NCBI RefSeq assembly: GCF_000720185.1
Contig: NZ_JOIY01000016.1
Location: 66,630-130,629, forward strand
DNA: 64,000 nucleotides
Direction: 5' to 3'
Origin: Streptomyces sp. NRRL S-340
GTDB lineage: Bacteria; Actinomycetota; Actinomycetes; Streptomycetales; Streptomycetaceae
Position 1 is the first letter of the stretch. Each line of letters begins with the position of its first letter. A program made the position numbers and the translations under genes. A model generated the notes under the pieces. The model made no database searches. It was not told the DNA's origin and saw nothing but the letters and a program-made list of their open reading frames with translations. Below, one piece after another: positions 48,051-57,511 of this stretch.

Positions 48051-49662
48051 TCACGTCGCAGGCCGCATCACCGGTCCCGTCCGGGGTGTTCCCCAGGCAG
48101 ACCCCGCGCCGCGGGGCCCCGTGGGCCCCGCCGCGACGACGCTCACCGCGGAACACGGTGACGTCTACGTCGAGCCCGGCCTGACCCCGCTGGCGGCCCG
48201 TGAGGCCAACCGCTCCGCGCTGTCCGCACTGCTCGCCGCCGCCGGCGTCGCGCACTTCGCCGTCCGCGGCACCGCCGACCACGGCACGGTGCTCGCCGTC
48301 GCCGAGGAGGACCGCGAGCGGGTGCTGTCCGTGCTGTTCCGCGGACTGGGGCAGTTCCCGGGCCACCTGAGCGTGGTGGACCCGGACGCGCCCCGCCCGG
48401 CCAGGCCCGTCTCCTCGCGCGACCCGAAGGCCTGGCGCGAGGTCCCCGGCGCGCGGGTGCTCCAGATCAGCTGGTACCGCACCGACCCCGGCCGGCACCT
48501 GCTGCTCGGACACGAGTACGGCTGCGCCGTCGAGTTCTGGCAGCGCCAGGACGGCTACCTCGTCGCCCCGCGGGCCAACCGCGCCACCTGGGCGGTCGCC
48601 GCCGACGGCGCCGACGTGCTGGGCGCCGCCCGGCTCTTCAGCCGCTTCGTCTCCGACTGGACCCCGGAGCGGCTGGCTCCGCCGCTGGTCACCCGCCCCG
48701 AGTTCCTGGTCGACTGCGCCGACGACATCAGCTTCCCCGTCGACGCCGTCTACACCTGGGTCGACGGCAACGACCCCGCCTGGCAGCAGCGCAAGGCGCG
48801 CGCCAAGGGCGAGGTCTACCACGCCGAGTCGGCGAGCGACGCCCGCTTCATCAGCCGGGACGAACTGCGCTACTCGGTGCGCTCGCTGCACCTGTTCGCG
48901 CCCTGGATCCGCAACGTCTACGTCGTCACCGACGACCAGGTGCCGGACTGGCTGCGCGAGGACCTGCCCGGCCTGCGCATCGCCACGCACCGCGAGATCT
49001 TCCGCAACCCGGCGGACCTGCCGGTGTTCAACTCGCACGCCATCGAGAGCCAGCTGCACCGCATCGAAGGCCTGGCCGAGCACTTCCTGTACTTCAACGA
49101 CGACATGTTCATGGGCCGGCCGGTGGCGCCGCACGCCTTCTTCACGCCCACCGGCACCGCGCGCTACTTCCCCTCGCGCAACCGCATCCCGCAGGGTCCC
49201 GTCGTGCCCACCGACAGCCCCGTCGACGCGGCCTGCAAGAACAACCGGGCGCTCCTCAAGGAACGTTTCGGCAAAGTGATCACGCAGCCGATGGAGCACA
49301 TCCCCTACGCCCTGCGCCGCTCGGCGATGGAGGAGGCCGAGCGCGACTTCCCCGAGGCCTGGGCACGCACCTCGGCGAGCAGGTTCCGGGCCATGACCGA
49401 CCTGTCGCCGACCTCGTCCTTCGTGCTGTACTACGCGGCGCTCACCGGCCGCGCCCAGCCGGGCTCCATGCCCTTCACCTACCTCCAGCTCGCCGTCCCC
49501 GACCTCGCCGACCGGCTGCAGCGCCTGCTGGACGGACGCGACCAGGACACCTTCTGCCTCAACGACGCGTTCTCGACACCCGAGGACATCGAGGCGCAGC
49601 AGGAACTGCTGGACGGATTCCTCAACGCCTACTTCCCCACCCCCAGCCCGTACGAGCGATGA
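48034..49662 (+). CDS. Stealth-family phosphotransferase, paralogue 1
   Basis: The 542-residue protein has an N-terminal domain of about 230 residues shared by all three paralogues. The Stealth regions follow: CR1 FPVDAVYTWVDGNDP (about 234-248), CR2 SRDELRYSVRSLHLFAPW (about 274-291), CR3 HFLYFNDDMFMGRP (about 350-363) and CR4 FCLNDAF (about 507-513). Stealth proteins are hexose-1-phosphate transferases that build phosphodiester-linked sugar polymers, such as capsules; the GlcNAc-1-phosphotransferase of animals is related. GTG at 48034 follows AAGGG. It is the first gene of a coupled operon and lies divergent from an LCP ligase. Confidence 0.9.
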   Translation: MTAVSDHVAGRITGPVRGVPQADPAPRGPVGPAATTLTAEHGDVYVEPGLTPLAAREANRSALSALLAAAGVAHFAVRGTADHGTVLAVAEEDRERVLSVLFRGLGQFPGHLSVVDPDAPRPARPVSSRDPKAWREVPGARVLQISWYRTDPGRHLLLGHEYGCAVEFWQRQDGYLVAPRANRATWAVAADGADVLGAARLFSRFVSDWTPERLAPPLVTRPEFLVDCADDISFPVDAVYTWVDGNDPAWQQRKARAKGEVYHAESASDARFISRDELRYSVRSLHLFAPWIRNVYVVTDDQVPDWLREDLPGLRIATHREIFRNPADLPVFNSHAIESQLHRIEGLAEHFLYFNDDMFMGRPVAPHAFFTPTGTARYFPSRNRIPQGPVVPTDSPVDAACKNNRALLKERFGKVITQPMEHIPYALRRSAMEEAERDFPEAWARTSASRFRAMTDLSPTSSFVLYYAALTGRAQPGSMPFTYLQLAVPDLADRLQRLLDGRDQDTFCLNDAFSTPEDIEAQQELLDGFLNAYFPTPSPYER

Positions 49663-49677
49663 AGCGGAGTTCTTGAC

Positions 49678-51306
49678 GTGCCCGACCCGACGTCGATGAA
49701 CTCAGCGGTTCACGTCTACAAGCGGCTCGTTCCCCAGCCGGTGCGCTCGGCCGCCGCGACCACCGTCCCGGCCGGCGTACGCCGCAAGGTCAAGGGGCAG
49801 CTCGCCCGCACCCTGCGCCGCCGCGAGGCCCGGCTGCACCGCCGGGCCCTGCGCCAGGTCCGCCGGGCCCGGCTCGGCGGATCCGAACGCCGGGCCACCG
49901 CCCCCGACGGGCGGATCGGCCATGTGCACACCGGCCTCACCACCGACCTCGCCCGCCGCTTCGACCACGACCTGGTCACCCAGGCGCTGGACGTCGCCGA
50001 GATTCCCTGGTTCGCCGTCCCCGCGCTCGACGACCGCCGGATCTGCCTCGCCGTCGACCAGCGCGACAAGGGCGCCGTGCGCCGCGTCCTGCGCGCCCTG
50101 CTGGAGGAGCACACCGGGTACGTCGTCTCCGTCTCACCCGCCAGGAGCGACACCCAGGACGTCCCCGGCAGCCATGTGAAGGCCTGGAAGCACTACGCCA
50201 AGGCCCGCGTGATCCGCCTGACCTGGCTGCGCACCGACCCCACCGAGAACCTCTGGGTCGGCGAGGACCAGGGCATCGAGATCGAGTTCTGGACCGTCAA
50301 CACCAGCCTCCCCGTCGAACGCCTCATCGGCCCGCGCCCCAACCGGGTCCAGCGCGCCGTGCCCAGCGACACCCCCGGCGTCGAGATCGGACTCGACCGG
50401 CTCTCCGGCTACTGCGACATCGACGGCGACCTCGAACCCACCGTCACCCTGGAGACGTTCGACGTCGTCCGGCTGGAGGAGATCGGCTTCCCCGTCGACG
50501 CCGTCCTGCTGTGGCAGCACCCCACCCCCTGGGGCGAGGAACTGCTGCGGGCCGCGCTGCGCTCCGTGCACCAGTACGCCCCCTGGGTGGACGTCGTCCA
50601 CGTGGTCGCCGAAGCCGAGCCCCCGGCCTGGCTGCGGGCCGGCGAACGCCTCACCGTGCTGCGCGCCCGCCCCGGCTCCGAGCGGCAGCTCCACCAACTG
50701 CCCGGCCTCGCCGAACACTTCCTGCTGCTGCGCCCCGGCGCCCTCCTCGGCCGGCCGGTGCGGCCCTTCGACCACTTCACCCCCAGCGGCCAGACCCGGC
50801 CCCGGCGCGGCCCCTGGAACGCCCAGGAGTCCTTCGCGCCCTGGTCGCGGGCCGCCTACTCGGCCACCGGCCGGATCACCGCCCACGGTTACGCGCACGG
50901 CCCCCAGCCGCACCGCGTAGAGACGTTCGCCCGGCTCGCCGAGGGGACGCCCACCCCCCTCGACCTGCCCGACACCCAGTACGTGCCCACCGTGCCCGGC
51001 ACCCACCCGCTGGACGGCCTCGCCCACCACGTCGCCCACGTCGGCGCCCTCGCCGACCCCTCCGGGGAGGCGTCCGTGGCCCTGCACGCCGCCCTGCCCG
51101 GCATCGGCAGCCGCCTCGAACGGCTCCTCGTACGCCGCGACACCCAGCAGATCCACCTCTTCGGCCTCGGCACCGACGAGGCCGGGGCCCGCGGCGGCAC
51201 CGAGGCGGCCGTCCGCTTCCTGCACCGCTACTTCCCCGTGCCCAGCGTCTTCGAGCAGGACGGCGCCGAGACCCCGGCAGCCGGCGAGGCGGTCGGCCGG
51301 CCGTGA
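49678..51306 (+). CDS. Degenerate Stealth-family paralogue 2 (probable pseudoenzyme)
   Basis: At 542 residues it has the same length as paralogue 1. The shared N-terminal domain and C-terminal RYFPVPSVFE are kept, but the signature regions are eroded. FPVDAVLLWQHPTP stands where CR1 reads FPVDAVYTWVDGNDP. CR2 SRDELRYS has vanished. HFLLLRPGALLGRP replaces HFLYFNDDMFLGRP, and IHLFGLGTD replaces FCLNDAF. The Asp residues thought to be catalytic are therefore missing, while the frame stays intact and coupled to its neighbours. It may be a structural or regulatory partner of the active paralogues. The start is GTG at 49678 with GGAG upstream; it overlaps paralogue 3 by 4 bases. Confidence 0.85.
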   Translation: MPDPTSMNSAVHVYKRLVPQPVRSAAATTVPAGVRRKVKGQLARTLRRREARLHRRALRQVRRARLGGSERRATAPDGRIGHVHTGLTTDLARRFDHDLVTQALDVAEIPWFAVPALDDRRICLAVDQRDKGAVRRVLRALLEEHTGYVVSVSPARSDTQDVPGSHVKAWKHYAKARVIRLTWLRTDPTENLWVGEDQGIEIEFWTVNTSLPVERLIGPRPNRVQRAVPSDTPGVEIGLDRLSGYCDIDGDLEPTVTLETFDVVRLEEIGFPVDAVLLWQHPTPWGEELLRAALRSVHQYAPWVDVVHVVAEAEPPAWLRAGERLTVLRARPGSERQLHQLPGLAEHFLLLRPGALLGRPVRPFDHFTPSGQTRPRRGPWNAQESFAPWSRAAYSATGRITAHGYAHGPQPHRVETFARLAEGTPTPLDLPDTQYVPTVPGTHPLDGLAHHVAHVGALADPSGEASVALHAALPGIGSRLERLLVRRDTQQIHLFGLGTDEAGARGGTEAAVRFLHRYFPVPSVFEQDGAETPAAGEAVGRP

Positions 51307-53066
51307 GCGTGGGCAACCCCGAGGCATCCGCCGCGGTCGGGGCGTACCGGGCCCTGATCCCGGCAGGCCTCAGAGGCCGGATCGCGCGCCGCGTCCCCGC
51401 GCGGCTGCGCACCCTGCTGAAGCACCTGCTGCGCCGCCTGCACGCCTTCGGCGCGGGCGCCCGGCTGCTGCGCGCGGTACGGGCCCGCCGCCGCTGGCCC
51501 CACCTGTTCGCCGACGGCGAACGCCTCGCCGCACTCGCCGGAGCCGGCGCCCGCATCGCCCTGGTACGCCCCACCGTCTCGCCGCTCGGCCTGCGCGAGG
51601 CCAACCTCGAACTCGTCGCCACCGCACTGGAGGAAGCGGGCGTCGACCACTTCGCGATCCGCGGCGCCAGCGACTACCGCTCCTGCCTCGCCGTCGCCGC
51701 CGGCGACCGCGAACGCGTCACCGCCGTCCTCGCCCGCCTGGCCGGGCAGAGCCCCGTCTACCTGCGCGCCTGCCGAGGCGAGGCCGCCCAGGGCCGGGCC
51801 GTGCTGTGCGGGACCCGGGCCGCCCGCCGCCTGGCCCAGGAGGCGGACGTGCTGCGCATCGGCATGATCTGGAGCGACCCGGCCGGCTCCCTGGTCCTGG
51901 GCCTGGAGTACGGCTGCGACGTGGAGTTCTGGCAGCAGCGCGACGGACGCCTCGTCGCGCCCCGCCCCAACCGGGTCACCGAGGACGTCGCCCTCGACGA
52001 GCCCCGCGTCACCCTCCCGGTCAGCGCACTGACCGGCTTCGCCGCCCTGCACACCCGCCGCACCCGCCAGGTGCGCAGCATCCGGCCCTGCGCCGAACCC
52101 CTGCCCGAGGACGTCCGCTTCCCCGTCGACGTCGTCTACACCTGGGTCGACGGCAACGACCCCGCCTGGCAGCAGCGGCGCGCCGCGTTCGGCCCCGGCG
52201 GCTACCACACCGAGTCCGCCAACGCGGCCCGCTACATCAGCCGCGACGAACTGCGCTACTCCCTGCGCGCCCTGGAACAGAACGCCCCCTGGGTCCGCCA
52301 CGTCTACCTCGTCACCGACCGCCAGCGCCCGGCCTGGCTCACCGGCAGCCACCCGCGGCTCACCGTCGTCGACCACTCCGAGATCTTCGACGACCCGGCC
52401 GCGCTGCCCACCTTCAACTCGCACGCCATCGAGAGCCGCCTGCACCACATCGACGGCCTGGCCGAGCACTTCCTGTACTTCAACGACGACATGTTCCTCG
52501 GGCGGCCCGTCACCCCGCAGGACTTCTTCCTCTCCAACGGCATGACCCGCACCTTCTTCTCCCCCTCCCAGGTGCCCCGCTGGGACCTCACCCCCGGCGA
52601 CCGCCCCGTCGACGCGGCCGGCAAGAACAACCGGCGGCTGCTGATGGAACGCTTCGGCACCGCCCTGGTGCAGAAGCTGCGCCACGCCCCCTACGCCCTG
52701 CGCCGCAGCGTGCTCCAGGAGATCGAGCAGGAGTACGCCGAGGAGCACCTGCGCACCACCTACAGCCGGTTCCGCAGCGCCACCGACATCTCCATCCCGT
52801 CCTCGCTGTACCACTACTACGCGTACCTGACCGGACGGGCCGTGCCCTCCCAGATCACCTTCGCCTACCTCGACCTGGCCCGGCCCGAGATCCGGCGCAG
52901 GCTCGGCATCCTGCTGGCCCGCCGCGACCGGCAGGCGTTCTGCATCAACGACACCCTCTCCGACGGGCACGACACCGCCCGCCAGACCGCCATGCTCAGC
53001 GCGTTCCTGCGGGCCTACTACCCCGTGCCGAGTCCCTTCGAGCGCAAGGAGCGCGAGGTCCGGTGA
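51303..53066 (+). CDS. Stealth-family phosphotransferase, paralogue 3
   Basis: The 587-residue protein has an intact set of Stealth motifs: FPVDVVYTWVDGNDPAWQQR (about 272-291), ISRDELRYSLRALEQNAPW, FNSHAIESRLHHIDGLAEHF followed by LYFNDDMFLGRP, and FCINDT near residue 545. A basic N-terminal stretch (RIARRVPARLRTLLKHLLRR) may bind membrane phospholipid. The start GTG lies inside the preceding stop (GTGA), as does the start of the next gene. It is expected to transfer a sugar-1-phosphate onto a growing glycan. Confidence 0.9.
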   Translation: MSVGNPEASAAVGAYRALIPAGLRGRIARRVPARLRTLLKHLLRRLHAFGAGARLLRAVRARRRWPHLFADGERLAALAGAGARIALVRPTVSPLGLREANLELVATALEEAGVDHFAIRGASDYRSCLAVAAGDRERVTAVLARLAGQSPVYLRACRGEAAQGRAVLCGTRAARRLAQEADVLRIGMIWSDPAGSLVLGLEYGCDVEFWQQRDGRLVAPRPNRVTEDVALDEPRVTLPVSALTGFAALHTRRTRQVRSIRPCAEPLPEDVRFPVDVVYTWVDGNDPAWQQRRAAFGPGGYHTESANAARYISRDELRYSLRALEQNAPWVRHVYLVTDRQRPAWLTGSHPRLTVVDHSEIFDDPAALPTFNSHAIESRLHHIDGLAEHFLYFNDDMFLGRPVTPQDFFLSNGMTRTFFSPSQVPRWDLTPGDRPVDAAGKNNRRLLMERFGTALVQKLRHAPYALRRSVLQEIEQEYAEEHLRTTYSRFRSATDISIPSSLYHYYAYLTGRAVPSQITFAYLDLARPEIRRRLGILLARRDRQAFCINDTLSDGHDTARQTAMLSAFLRAYYPVPSPFERKEREVR

Positions 53067-55159
53067 AGATCTCCTTCCTGATCAACAACATCTACGGCAT
53101 CGGCGGCACCAACCGCACCGTCATCAACCTCGCCGAGGCGCTCTCCGTCCACCACGACGTCGAGATCGTCTCCGTCTTCCGGCGCGCCACCGCCACCAGG
53201 TTCGAGATCTCCCCGCGCATCACGGTCCGCGCCCTGGTGGACCTCAGACCCGGCGGCGCCGACCGCGGCGCGGCGGGCAGCGACCAGCCCAGCGAGGTGG
53301 TGCCGCGCCAGGAGGAGTTCTACGCCCAGTACAGCAAGTTCACCGACGCACGGATCATCCGCGAACTGGAGAAGACCTCCGCGGACGTCGTCGTCGGCAC
53401 CCGCCCGAGCCTCAACCTCTTCGTCGCCGCCCACACCCGCGACGGAGCGCTGCGCGTCGCCCAGGAACACATGACGCACCTCGCCATCCCCCCGGCGGTC
53501 CGCGCCGAGATGGCCCGCGTCTACCCGCGCCTGGACGCCATCACCACCGTCACCGAGGCCGACGCCCGCTCCTTCCAGGAGAACACCCCGATCCCCGGCG
53601 TCCCGGTGACCGGCATCCCCAACAGCGTCCCCGAACCCGCCGTCGCCCCCTCCGACGGCACCCGGAAGATCGTCGTCAGCGCCGGCCGCATGCACCACAT
53701 CAAGCGCTACGACCTGCTGATCCGCGCCTTCGCCGCCCTCGCCGAGGACTTCCCCGACTGGCAGCTGCGCATCTACGGCGACGGCGGCGAGGCCGCCGGA
53801 CTGCGCGCCCTGGTCACCGAACTCGGCCTCAACGGACGGGCCCTGCTCATGGGCGGCTTCTCACCCATCGAGTCCGAGTGGGCCAAGGGCTCCATCGCCG
53901 CCGTCACCTCCAGCGCCGAGTCCTTCGGCATGACCCTCGTGGAGGCCATGCGCTGCGGACTGCCCGTGGTCTCCACCGACTGCCCCGTCGGCCCCCGCGA
54001 GATCCTGCGGGACGGCGAGGACGGCTTCCTCGTCCCCACCGGCGAGGTGGACGGCATCGCCTGGGGCCTGCGCCGCCTGATGGCCGACGAGTCCCTGCGC
54101 CGCACCATGGGCGCCGCCGCGCTGCGCAACGCGGCCCGCTACGACCCGGCGGCGGTCGCCGACCGCTACCTGGAGCTGTTCGCGGACGCCGCCCGCCGCC
54201 GCGCCGCCGCCGAACGCGGCTACCGGCCCCCGGCAGGACCCCGCAAGGGCGGCGCCGACCGGCTCACCGTGCCGCCGGCCACCCTCGGCTCCGCCACCGT
54301 CGACGTCACCGCCGACGACGCCGGCTGGCTCAGGCTCTCCGCCGAAGGGCCCGGGGAGGGCCGCAGACGCTGGCAGTTCGTGCTGCGCCACAAGCCCTCC
54401 GACGGCCAGGCGCGCCCCGAGATGCCGCTGCGCACCTCACGCACCGCCCTCGACAACGGCGGCACCCGCTACAGCGCCGTCATCACCCCGGCCGCCCTGG
54501 ACGAACTCGGCGACGGCCGCTGGCAGGTGGCCATGCGCAGCACCAAGTCGCAGGCCGTGCACATGAAGGCCGGACTGCGCGACACCCGCGCCCTCATCGA
54601 CGCCCGCGCCCGGCTGGTCACCCGCCCGCCCGCCGCCCGCGTCGTCTGGAACCTCCCCTACGTCCAGCCCAACGGACGGCTGATGCTGCGCACCGTGCTG
54701 CGCGAGCAGCACGCCGAGTGCACCGCCGTCGAGGTCGGTGACGCGGGCATCACCGTGCGGGGCGTGCTGTGCGGGGGAGCCCGGATCGAACCCGGCGCCC
54801 TGTTCGTCGTCAGCCGGCGCGGGCCGCACGGCCAGAACGTCACCGTGCCCGTGGAAACCCTCGGCCGCCATGCGTTCCGGGCCCGGGTGCCCGTGCGCAC
54901 GGTGGTCGACCACCGGCTGGCGCGCTGGGAGGACTGGGACTGGTGGCTCCAGCCGGACCCCGCCGACCGCCGCAAGGTGCGCGTGTGCCACCTGCTGGAG
55001 GACTTCCCCGACGTGAAGGGCGCCTACGCCTACCCGTCCCTGCCGCTGGTCGGCGACGAACCCTCCGACTACGCCGTGGTCCACCCGGCCCGCCCCGTGT
55101 GGGTGCGGCCCTACTGCTCGGCCTCCGGGGCCATGGCCATGAACGTGGTCGACCGATAG
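53063..55159 (+). CDS. GT4-type glycosyltransferase with a C-terminal beta-rich extension
   Basis: The 698-residue protein begins ISFLINNIYGIGGTNRTVIN, the Gly-rich donor-site loop of GT-B enzymes. SAGRMHHIKRYDLLIRAF and SSAESFGMTLVEAMRCGLP (the E-x7-E motif near residue 285) define family GT4. From about residue 395 a 300-residue extension of unknown fold follows, rich in beta strands and Trp near its end (RLARWEDWDWWLQPDPADR). GT4 enzymes of this kind add retaining sugars to polyols or glycans. The start GTG overlaps the previous stop. The extension might bind the polymer made by the Stealth enzymes (inference). Confidence 0.87.
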   Translation: MKISFLINNIYGIGGTNRTVINLAEALSVHHDVEIVSVFRRATATRFEISPRITVRALVDLRPGGADRGAAGSDQPSEVVPRQEEFYAQYSKFTDARIIRELEKTSADVVVGTRPSLNLFVAAHTRDGALRVAQEHMTHLAIPPAVRAEMARVYPRLDAITTVTEADARSFQENTPIPGVPVTGIPNSVPEPAVAPSDGTRKIVVSAGRMHHIKRYDLLIRAFAALAEDFPDWQLRIYGDGGEAAGLRALVTELGLNGRALLMGGFSPIESEWAKGSIAAVTSSAESFGMTLVEAMRCGLPVVSTDCPVGPREILRDGEDGFLVPTGEVDGIAWGLRRLMADESLRRTMGAAALRNAARYDPAAVADRYLELFADAARRRAAAERGYRPPAGPRKGGADRLTVPPATLGSATVDVTADDAGWLRLSAEGPGEGRRRWQFVLRHKPSDGQARPEMPLRTSRTALDNGGTRYSAVITPAALDELGDGRWQVAMRSTKSQAVHMKAGLRDTRALIDARARLVTRPPAARVVWNLPYVQPNGRLMLRTVLREQHAECTAVEVGDAGITVRGVLCGGARIEPGALFVVSRRGPHGQNVTVPVETLGRHAFRARVPVRTVVDHRLARWEDWDWWLQPDPADRRKVRVCHLLEDFPDVKGAYAYPSLPLVGDEPSDYAVVHPARPVWVRPYCSASGAMAMNVVDR

Positions 55160-55172
55160 GGATGGATGAGAC

Positions 55173-56567
55173 GTGAACCGAACGATATTCGTGCTGGGGG
55201 ACTCCGTGCCCGCTCCCCGCACGGAGGACGAGGCCCCCATGGCGGGCTGGGGCCAGAAGATCGAGGAACTGCTCACCGGTCCCGTCGAGGTCGCCAACTA
55301 CGCGCGCAGCGCCATGACGACGCGCAAGTACTTCACCGAGCGCTTCCCGGCGATGCTCAACCGCATGAGACGCGGTGACATCGTCCTGATCGGCTTCGGC
55401 TGCGTCGACCACATGATCCACAACGGCACCCGTTACGTGCCCGTCCCCGAGTACCAGGAACTGCTGCGGCTGTTCGTGACGTACGTGCACCAGGAGGGCG
55501 GGGTCCCGGTCCTGGTCACCCCGATGGCCCGGTACGCGTTCTCCGCCGCCGGCGAGGTGCTCAACACCGTCGGCGACTACCCCCGCGCCATGCGGGAGAC
55601 CGCCGAACGGCTCGGCGCGCCGCTGCTCGACCTCAACGCGCGCACGACGCAGCTGTGGGCCGAGATCGGCCCGATGCGCCTGCGCCGGTACTTCAGCTGG
55701 GTGGACGCCGGGGAACACCCGCTGCACCCCGACGGCTCCATCGACTCCACCCACCTGAACCACGCGGGCGCCTTCGAGGTGGCCCGCATCGTGGTGGCCG
55801 GGCTGTGCAACCTCGGGGTGCTCGACAAGGCCGACGTGAACGTCGACCGGCTCATGGAACCGCCGGTGATGCCCCCGGTGTCGGGCGAGTTCACCGTCCA
55901 GGCGCCCGATGCGGCCCTGTACGCCCAGCCCGTGGGCGAGGCGCCCACGATCAGCAAGCCGGCCCCGGGCGCGCTGGCGGGACCCATGGTCAAGCTGACC
56001 GGCGCGGCCCCGCCCGGCACGCACTACCTGCTCTTCTTCGAACAGGGCCAGTACCTCGGCGGCACCGGCGTCGGCAGCGCCGGGCAGTGGACCTGGCGCC
56101 GCTCGGTGAACTGGACGGCGGGCGACCACGTCGTGCAGTGCGTCGCCCTGCGGGCCGACGGCTGCTCGCCGGTGCTGGAACGCCGCTTCACCGCGCTGAC
56201 CGAGGTTCCGCCGCCCCTGTTCAACGCGCCGGCCGAGGGCGCCTTCGCCGGGCCGCGGCCCCGCTTCTCCGGGACGGTCCAGCCGGGCGTGACGAAGATC
56301 GTCCTCATGGAGGGGGACGTGCTGATCGGCGCGACCGGCGTGAACGAGAACGGGGAGTGGGCCTTCACCCACGCCCACCCCTGGCGCCCCGGCACGCACG
56401 CCGTGCGGGCGATCGCGCTGTTCGGCGCGGCCGAGTCCGCGCCCGCCCCGCGCACCTTCAAGGTCGTCGGCATCCCCGAGGACAGCCCCGTGCGGGCACT
56501 GGGCGCCTCCCGCCACGCCTGCGCGGACGCCGTGTGCGAGCACCGGCCGTTCGCCGGGGACTGGTGA
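55173..56567 (+). CDS. SGNH/GDSL-type hydrolase with two immunoglobulin-like domains
   Basis: The product has 464 residues. The start IFVLGDSVPAP is block I of SGNH esterases (nucleophile in GDS), IGFGCVDHM is near block III, and DSTHLNHAGAFEVARIV is block V with the catalytic Asp and His. The form resembles rhamnogalacturonan acetylesterases. Residues about 270-450 are two related beta-sandwich repeats, each of the form G-x-W-T/A-F/W: GSAGQWTWRRSVNWTAGDHV and NENGEWAFTHAHPWRPGTHA. No signal peptide is visible. It may deacylate the polymer precursor inside the cell. The start is GTG at 55173, 13 bases after the glycosyltransferase stop. Confidence 0.82.
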   Translation: MNRTIFVLGDSVPAPRTEDEAPMAGWGQKIEELLTGPVEVANYARSAMTTRKYFTERFPAMLNRMRRGDIVLIGFGCVDHMIHNGTRYVPVPEYQELLRLFVTYVHQEGGVPVLVTPMARYAFSAAGEVLNTVGDYPRAMRETAERLGAPLLDLNARTTQLWAEIGPMRLRRYFSWVDAGEHPLHPDGSIDSTHLNHAGAFEVARIVVAGLCNLGVLDKADVNVDRLMEPPVMPPVSGEFTVQAPDAALYAQPVGEAPTISKPAPGALAGPMVKLTGAAPPGTHYLLFFEQGQYLGGTGVGSAGQWTWRRSVNWTAGDHVVQCVALRADGCSPVLERRFTALTEVPPPLFNAPAEGAFAGPRPRFSGTVQPGVTKIVLMEGDVLIGATGVNENGEWAFTHAHPWRPGTHAVRAIALFGAAESAPAPRTFKVVGIPEDSPVRALGASRHACADAVCEHRPFAGDW

Positions 56568-57460
56568 GGGCCGCCGCTCAGCCCGAGCGCGGCGGCCGGG
56601 TCACCGGCAGGCGGCCGGGCGTGCGGCGGGCGGCCGCCTCGGCGGCGGCCGCCGTCCTGCTCGCGCTGCCGCCGGCGGGCTGCGGCCGCGCGGCGCACCC
56701 GGCGCCGGAACCGCGGACGCTCCGCGTCCTGCAGTACAACCTGTGCGGAGCCGCAGCCGGATGCCCCTGGAACGCGGGCGGGTCCGGACCCGGCACGTCC
56801 GTGGCACGCCTGGTGCGCGAGGTGGTGCGGCGGGAACCGGACGTGGTCACCGTGAACGAGATCTGCCTGACGCAGTACACCCGGCTCAGGCGGCTGCTGG
56901 CCCGCTCGGGCCGGCGCATGGACGGCACCTACGCCTCCTCCCAGGACAACGTGCCGGCCTGCGGCCCCACCGGCCGGTTCGGCTCCGCCGTGCTCAGCCG
57001 CGGGGACGTGCCCGACGGCCGGCGGGACTACCGCCCCTTCTCGCACACCGGCGGCGAGACCTACACCAACGCCGGCCGCACCGTGCCCGTGCGCCGGGGG
57101 CTGCTGTGCGCGCACACCCGCCTCGGCGGGCAGCCGCTCGTGGCCTGCACCGCCCACACCTCCAGCGCGGCCCCCGAACAGATCCGGGAGATCAGGGACC
57201 GCACGGCCGGCTTCCCCGCCACCCTGCCCGTGGTGTTCGCCGGGGACCTCAACCTGCCGCCCGCCGCACCCGCCCTGTCCCTGCTGCGGGCCCGGTTCGC
57301 CGAGGCGGGCGGGGACCGGCCCACGGCGGGCGGCCGGAAGATCGACTACGTCTTCGCGGACCGCCGCCACTTCACCGCCGCGGGCTCCGTGGTGCGCGGC
57401 GGCCCGGAGTCCGACCACGCGCTGCTGGAGGGCGAGTTCACCCGCCGGGGCCGTACCTGA
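56564..57460 (+). CDS. Endonuclease/exonuclease/phosphatase-fold putative lipoprotein
   Basis: The 298-residue protein starts in the preceding stop (GTGA). A signal-like segment (AAASAAAAVLLALPPAGCGR) has a possible lipobox PAGC. The EEP fold follows: RVLQYNLCG, VVTVNEICLTQ with the metal-binding Glu, VVFAGDLNLPP, and SDHALLEGEF with the final Asp-His. Members are phosphodiesterases or phosphatases acting on DNA, inositol phosphates or sphingomyelin. Next to phosphodiester-polymer genes, an outside phosphodiesterase that trims or releases the polymer is plausible (inference). It is the last gene of the operon, with a terminator immediately after. Confidence 0.82.
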   Translation: MRAAAQPERGGRVTGRRPGVRRAAASAAAAVLLALPPAGCGRAAHPAPEPRTLRVLQYNLCGAAAGCPWNAGGSGPGTSVARLVREVVRREPDVVTVNEICLTQYTRLRRLLARSGRRMDGTYASSQDNVPACGPTGRFGSAVLSRGDVPDGRRDYRPFSHTGGETYTNAGRTVPVRRGLLCAHTRLGGQPLVACTAHTSSAAPEQIREIRDRTAGFPATLPVVFAGDLNLPPAAPALSLLRARFAEAGGDRPTAGGRKIDYVFADRRHFTAAGSVVRGGPESDHALLEGEFTRRGRT

Positions 57461-57464
57461 CGAC

Positions 57465-57494
57465 GAAGGGCCCCCGCCGCGGCGGGGGCCCTTC
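57465..57494. terminator. Bidirectional terminator, Stealth operon / beta-oxidation operon
   Basis: The 14-base arms GAAGGGCCCCCGCC and GGCGGGGGCCCTTC are separated by GC. It lies between convergent operons. Confidence 0.85.
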
Positions 57495-57511
57495 TCACAC
57501 GCCTTCGCGCG

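Noticed and set aside
50511..51302. In-frame extension of the third Stealth gene upstream into the second
   Set aside because: The extension is Arg/Pro-rich shadow of paralogue 2. The GTG in the GTGA overlap at 51303 begins the homologous region.
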